Shown: piece by piece, positions 7,480-10,088 of the stretch
Layout of the letters: each line of letters starts with the position of its first letter
Numbering within the stretch: the stretch's first letter is position 1
From: Nitrospira sp. UBA2083
GTDB taxonomy: Bacteria; Nitrospirota; Nitrospiria; Nitrospirales; Nitrospiraceae
Assembly (NCBI GenBank): GCA_002331625.1
Contig: DCZN01000119.1
Coordinates: 21,225-31,312, forward strand
Length of the DNA: 10,088 bases
Direction of reading: 5' to 3'
The notes under the pieces: model-generated
Told to the model about the DNA's origin: nothing
The model's database searches: none
Seen by the model: the letters and a program-made list of their open reading frames with translations, nothing else
Position numbers and translations under genes: made by a program

Positions 7480-7795
7480 AATAAAGAGCCTCAACAAACG
7501 TACGATACTGCCGAAAGTCGATGGAGCCGTCGTGCATCGGCAGTGGAGAGCGTGGGGCGATGAACTGAATCAAACTGCGAAACTGGGTGTACCACCGACA
7601 AGCGAGATCATACGCCTCCCTCCCGCTGGGATGTTGGAGCAGAGTAGTTTTATCCAACTGATCATTGAACAACACCTCGAGCCACAGCAGAGCACAATGT
7701 CGTGGATCAGCCAGTGCCTCATCGAGAGAGGTACAGCCAGTGTAGGCCGGCAACAGTTTCAGCGGCGCAGGGTGTACAACCGGACTGCTCATCAT
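7460..7795 (-). CDS. Hypothetical protein paired with the nucleotidyltransferase
   Basis: This is a 111-residue protein of no family I recognise. It is predicted to be soluble, with no signal peptide or membrane segment. The central part (about 22-75) looks helical, with CALLWLEVLFND and a tryptophan/tyrosine-rich ACRWYTQFRSLIQF; the C-terminal part (about 88-105, SIDFRQYRTFVEAL) also looks helical. Its end overlaps the start of the nucleotidyltransferase gene by about 20 nt, which points to co-expression and matched amounts. By position it could be the partner (antitoxin or toxin) in a two-gene module, but no sequence motif shows this. Two ATG codons lie in tandem at the start; no Shine-Dalgarno is visible, while a TATGAT box lies only 8 nt upstream, so the message may be leaderless. 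Coding status rests on the overlap, full use of the gap and protein-like composition. Confidence 0.65.
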   Translation of the reverse strand: MMSSPVVHPAPLKLLPAYTGCTSLDEALADPRHCALLWLEVLFNDQLDKTTLLQHPSGREAYDLACRWYTQFRSLIQFIAPRSPLPMHDGSIDFRQYRTFVEALYFVSPDA

Positions 7796-7803
7796 AAGGC
7801 CGT

Positions 7804-7809
7804 ATCATA
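7804..7809 (-). promoter_or_regulatory. Candidate -10 box (TATGAT) for the 111-residue gene
   Basis: On the minus strand TATGAT is one base from the TATAAT consensus and ends 8 nt before the tandem ATG start. Transcription would begin at or next to the start codon, giving a leaderless mRNA. The expected -35 position holds only a weak match, so this is a tentative call. Confidence 0.3.
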
Positions 7810-7867
7810 GCAGAACAGATTGGGAAAACGAGAACAAGGCTCAATCGGTCTTAGTACTGGCCGCGCT

Positions 7868-8440
7868 CTAGCAGGTAAAGACCTCGTTCAGATCACTGGA
7901 AAAACCTCCGGGAGTTGGCCCGCCGCTGATCACATAGGTACGCTTTTGACCGACGCTGATCCCAAGCCATGACGGCTATCGTCATCGGAGCCATGCGTTG
8001 CTAGCTATCACGCACTGGGGCATAGGTTTCGTTCTCATTGAATGTCCCAGCGGCCCCTTCTCTACCGAGCACATACATCCTACCTGCGACGACAGCAACC
8101 GTATACCACTGCGCGCAGTTTGTAGGTCTGAGATTCGCACCCAACGATCGGCAGCTGGGTCGCATTTCTCCTCAACGGCAAGATTCCGAGAGTAATCTCC
8201 ATTTGCACTTCCGCCGATTACATTAATCTTCCCGGCCACAGCCGAGGTAGCGAGATGATTGCGATATGTCGCATTCAGTATTGGCGACAATTGTCCATGC
8301 AGTTTGGCAACTGCTGGGGCATATCTCCTCAACATTCAGCGTGAAACCGGCGTTTCCCCCATCGCCTCGATATCCTAACAATCGACGAACATGGTGAAAC
8401 AATACGTATTCGGTGTTGCTGACCATCTGGGAACAGAATT
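7868..8440 (-). pseudogene. Decayed Kelch-repeat (beta-propeller) protein gene
   Basis: The minus strand carries the remains of at least three or four Kelch blades scattered over different frames. Read in order they are: GYRGDGGNAGFTLNVEE; then, after a shift near 8322, RNHLATSAVAGKINVIGGSA and VEEKCDPAADRWVRISDL with TARSG; then, after a shift near 8112, YTVAVVAGRMYVLG, FNENETYAPVRDS, and a TAG (8001-8003) just where a Kelch blade normally has its tryptophan; then, after further shifts near 7960-7980, HGLG, ISVGQKRTYVISGG and PTPGGFSSDLNEVFT, ending in TAG at 7868. The hydrophobic strand-GG-YDP-W spacing is typical of Kelch motifs, and PTPGG near the end looks like a natural C-terminus. No single frame covers more than a fraction. 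The 5' end is unclear; nothing recognisable lies upstream of about 8440. The intact gene probably encoded an exported or surface propeller protein. Confidence 0.8.
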
Positions 8441-8449
8441 GGCAATATT

Positions 8450-8467
8450 GGCACTATACGTAGTGCC
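8450..8467. repeat. Short perfect hairpin (7-bp arms, TACG loop)
   Basis: GGCACTA, TACG, TAGTGCC forms a perfect 7-bp stem with a 4-nt loop. It lies at the upstream end of the recognisable Kelch remains and about 160 nt before the beta-helix gene. No T-run follows on either strand, so it is not a typical rho-independent terminator. It could be an operator, a leader hairpin or the scar of a rearrangement. Confidence 0.4.
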
Positions 8468-8625
8468 TATCGGGAGCCGGCAAGTCGTTTGGTAGCGAGA
8501 CCGTGCGGCGCAAGTTGATTGAACGGGCCCACAAAGTGGCAGCTCAACACAAACCAATCGCCTGGCAGCCCTCAGGCCACCGCAAGGCTTTCGCGACACA
8601 CACTCAGAGACTGCGGGAGGAATCG
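8468..8625 (+). other. Leader region of the beta-helix gene, open in the same frame
   Basis: The stretch before the beta-helix start has no stop in the beta-helix frame back to a TAG at 8461-8463. The text it would encode is basic and polar (for example ETVRRKLIERAHKVAAQ), unlike a signal peptide. The ATG at 8626 has its own strong GGGAGG site and a signal peptide, so I treat this stretch as untranslated leader or the remnant of another gene. No convincing promoter was found in it. Confidence 0.4.
8615..8620 (+). promoter_or_regulatory. Ribosome binding site fixing the beta-helix gene start
   Basis: GGGAGG lies 5 nt before the ATG at 8626, an almost ideal Shine-Dalgarno and spacing. It decides the start in a frame that is otherwise open further upstream. 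Confidence 0.75.
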
Positions 8626-10088
8626 ATGACGCACGATATGAAACTATCAGTGGCTAGGCGGTGGGCTGATCTGGGCGTGATGCTCTGTCTTGCTCTGGGG
8701 GCGGGGCTCTGCTCGATGGTTTTGCCCAGTCCAGCCGGGGCGGCCACGATTGTGGTGAACAGCTTGGAGGATACGGTAGTCCACGGGGATGGGCTCTGTA
8801 CGTTGCGCGAAGCCATCCTCAACGCCGAGCGGGACAACCGCTCCGGTTCCACCGACTGTGCTGCCGGCAGCGGCGCCGACACGATTATGTTTAGCCTGAG
8901 CGGGACGATCAGTCTGGACTCAGGCTTGGGCACTCTAGGCATTGACAGTGCCGGGGGCCTCACCATCAACGGAGAAAAGGGAATCACTATGAGCGGCGGC
9001 GGGATTCGTGTGGACCCGGCCGGCGTGCTGACCCTGCAACACTTGGCTGTTACTAACGGAGAGCATAGAGGCATCTCCAACAGTGGCACTCTGACGATCG
9101 ACCACACCATAGTCAGCGGTAATTCTACATATCGCGACATTGGTGCAGGCATCTTGAACGATGGCACCATGACCATCAGCCACAGCACAGTGAGTGACAA
9201 CCATGCTGTAAAAGCCGATCCGGTGCCCAATGGCAGCGGCATCCATAATCGTGGCACCATGACCATCAGCCACAGCACTGTCAGCAGCAACTTTGTTGAC
9301 GCCTTTAACGACCCTCCTTGGGGTGGCGGCATTTTTAACGGTGGCACCTTAACACTAAGCAACAGCACAGTCAGCGGCAACTTATGCGCGCACGGCGATT
9401 GCCGATCCGGCGGCATTTATAACGAGGGAGTCCTCACCCTCAGCACCAGCACGGTCAGCGGCAATGTCTCAGGCCCGAGCATTTTTACTAACGGCACCCT
9501 AAAGATGAGCAGCAGCCTCATCGCCGATGGGTGCGTGGGCCCTGTCACCTCCCTGGGCTACAACCTGGACCCAACCGGCACCTGTGGGCTTACCAGTCCT
9601 GGCGATCACTCCAACGTTGATCCCCGGCTCGACCCGACCGGGCTGAAGGACAACGGCGGGCCCACAAAGACCATCGCGCTTTGCACCGGATCCGGCACTC
9701 CCACCGGCTGCACGGGCCGAAGCCCGGCGATCGACGCCGTCCCGCTGACCCAGTGCATCGGCGCCGGGGGCCAACAGCTGGGTCTCGATCAACGGGCCTA
9801 TTTCCGTCCCGCCGATGGGGATCGCAACGGCACCACTCTCTGCGACATCGGTGCGTTTGAGGCGACGTCCTCACCGCTGACGACCATCAACAACCTGGTG
9901 ACCTTCACGCCGCTCCCCGCTACCTATCGCACGAGTCGAGACACCACCGGGTGCCCCGCCGGCTACGTCGGGAAGTTTCACTTCACGGCTGACCTGGCCA
10001 ACAAGCCCGGCAGTCCGCCGGTGAAACACTTGGTCACTGAGGTGACTACTCTGACCAGGGGCAACCTCGTGCTGAACGCCGATGGCGG
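8626..10088 (+). CDS. Secreted parallel beta-helix protein with choice-of-anchor Q-type region, C-terminus cut by window edge
   Basis: This is an exported right-handed beta-helix protein; 487 residues are visible and the frame is still open at the right edge. A signal peptide occupies about residues 1-40 (hydrophobic LGVMLCLALGAGL, cleavage near PAGAA). Residues 58-64, CTLREAI, are the CSLREAI-type motif found near the N-terminus of many secreted beta-helix proteins. From about 145 to 300, coils of the form G-GIxNxGTLTISxSTVSGN recur, the ladder of a pectate-lyase-like solenoid. The text at about 309-410 (NLDPTGTC, NVDPRLDP, LKDNGGPTKTIAL, SPAIDAV, DQRAYFRP, CDIGAFE) is typical of proteins annotated as choice-of-anchor Q domain-containing. 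A further domain begins after about 415 and is cut. No catalytic residues of polysaccharide lyases can be named, so a structural or adhesive surface role is as likely as an enzymatic one. It has its own strong ribosome site and points away from the Kelch remnant. Confidence 0.88.
   Translation, partial: MTHDMKLSVARRWADLGVMLCLALGAGLCSMVLPSPAGAATIVVNSLEDTVVHGDGLCTLREAILNAERDNRSGSTDCAAGSGADTIMFSLSGTISLDSGLGTLGIDSAGGLTINGEKGITMSGGGIRVDPAGVLTLQHLAVTNGEHRGISNSGTLTIDHTIVSGNSTYRDIGAGILNDGTMTISHSTVSDNHAVKADPVPNGSGIHNRGTMTISHSTVSSNFVDAFNDPPWGGGIFNGGTLTLSNSTVSGNLCAHGDCRSGGIYNEGVLTLSTSTVSGNVSGPSIFTNGTLKMSSSLIADGCVGPVTSLGYNLDPTGTCGLTSPGDHSNVDPRLDPTGLKDNGGPTKTIALCTGSGTPTGCTGRSPAIDAVPLTQCIGAGGQQLGLDQRAYFRPADGDRNGTTLCDIGAFEATSSPLTTINNLVTFTPLPATYRTSRDTTGCPAGYVGKFHFTADLANKPGSPPVKHLVTEVTTLTRGNLVLNADG
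9162..9278 (+). repeat. Direct repeat of 27 bp at 90-bp spacing inside the beta-helix gene
   Basis: The 27-bp text starting TGGCACCATGACCATCAGCC occurs identically at 9162-9188 and 9252-9278. The 90-bp period equals 30 codons, one long beta-helix coil, and weaker copies with the same T-[LM]-T-[IL]-S-x-STVS pattern lie before and after. The nucleotide identity suggests recent coil duplication or gene conversion. Confidence 0.85.

Noticed and set aside
8447..8466. Possible sigma-54 promoter (TTGGCAC...) before the beta-helix gene
   Set aside because: The -24-like TTGGCAC is present but the -12 TTGC element is missing at the required spacing; the text is better explained as a hairpin.
8375..8599. 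74-codon open frame on the minus strand as a gene
   Set aside because: Its left part overlaps Kelch remains that read in a different frame, and its right part matches no motif; it is an accidental frame in decayed sequence.
9162..9278. Regularly spaced repeats as a CRISPR array
   Set aside because: Only two exact copies, 90-bp period equal to 30 codons, and the repeats lie in frame in a beta-helix coding sequence.
8604..9416. 270-codon open frame on the minus strand with repeated TVLWLMVMVP-like text
   Set aside because: It is the antisense mirror of the beta-helix coils; the repeats in it are the reverse reading of the T-M-T-I-S-x-STVS coil. The plus frame has the signal peptide, ribosome site and family motifs.

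Overview
The window looks like a bacterial chromosome of moderately high GC, most likely from the phylum Nitrospirota (Nitrospira-like). That is an inference from the gene mix (a bacterial two-subunit topoisomerase VI, a DUF4124 protein, exported propeller-type and beta-helix proteins), not from a marker gene. No rRNA, tRNA, CRISPR array or insertion sequence was seen.

Left block (1-5967), all on the minus strand and read from right to left: a secreted DUF4124 protein; an exported protein of about fourteen WD40-like blades, starting 4 nt after it; then, after a 117-nt gap, topoisomerase VI subunit B followed 6 nt later by subunit A, which runs off the left edge. Both topoisomerase subunits keep their catalytic motifs. 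The first two genes form a likely transcription unit of envelope proteins. The top6B-top6A pair is a second unit that either has its own promoter in the 117-nt gap or is read through from upstream.

Middle block (5968-7795): a 407-nt intergenic stretch between divergent genes holds an interrupted inverted repeat. A plus-strand gene follows for a HugZ-like, FMN-binding split-barrel protein. Convergent to it are two overlapping minus-strand genes: an unrecognised 111-residue protein and a nucleotidyltransferase-fold protein of the AbiEii/DUF6036 type. The pair has the layout of a toxin-antitoxin or similar two-gene accessory module.

Right block (7796-10088): a badly decayed Kelch-repeat gene on the minus strand (several frameshifts and a nonsense codon), then a plus-strand gene for a secreted right-handed beta-helix protein with a choice-of-anchor Q-type region, cut by the right edge. 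Two beta-propeller proteins (one intact, one dead) and a beta-helix protein so close together suggest an accessory region rich in exported repeat proteins.

The most noteworthy points are the bacterial topoisomerase VI with a long, probably disordered tail on subunit B carrying a QxxLF sequence like a sliding-clamp-binding motif, the overlapping nucleotidyltransferase pair, and the Kelch pseudogene.
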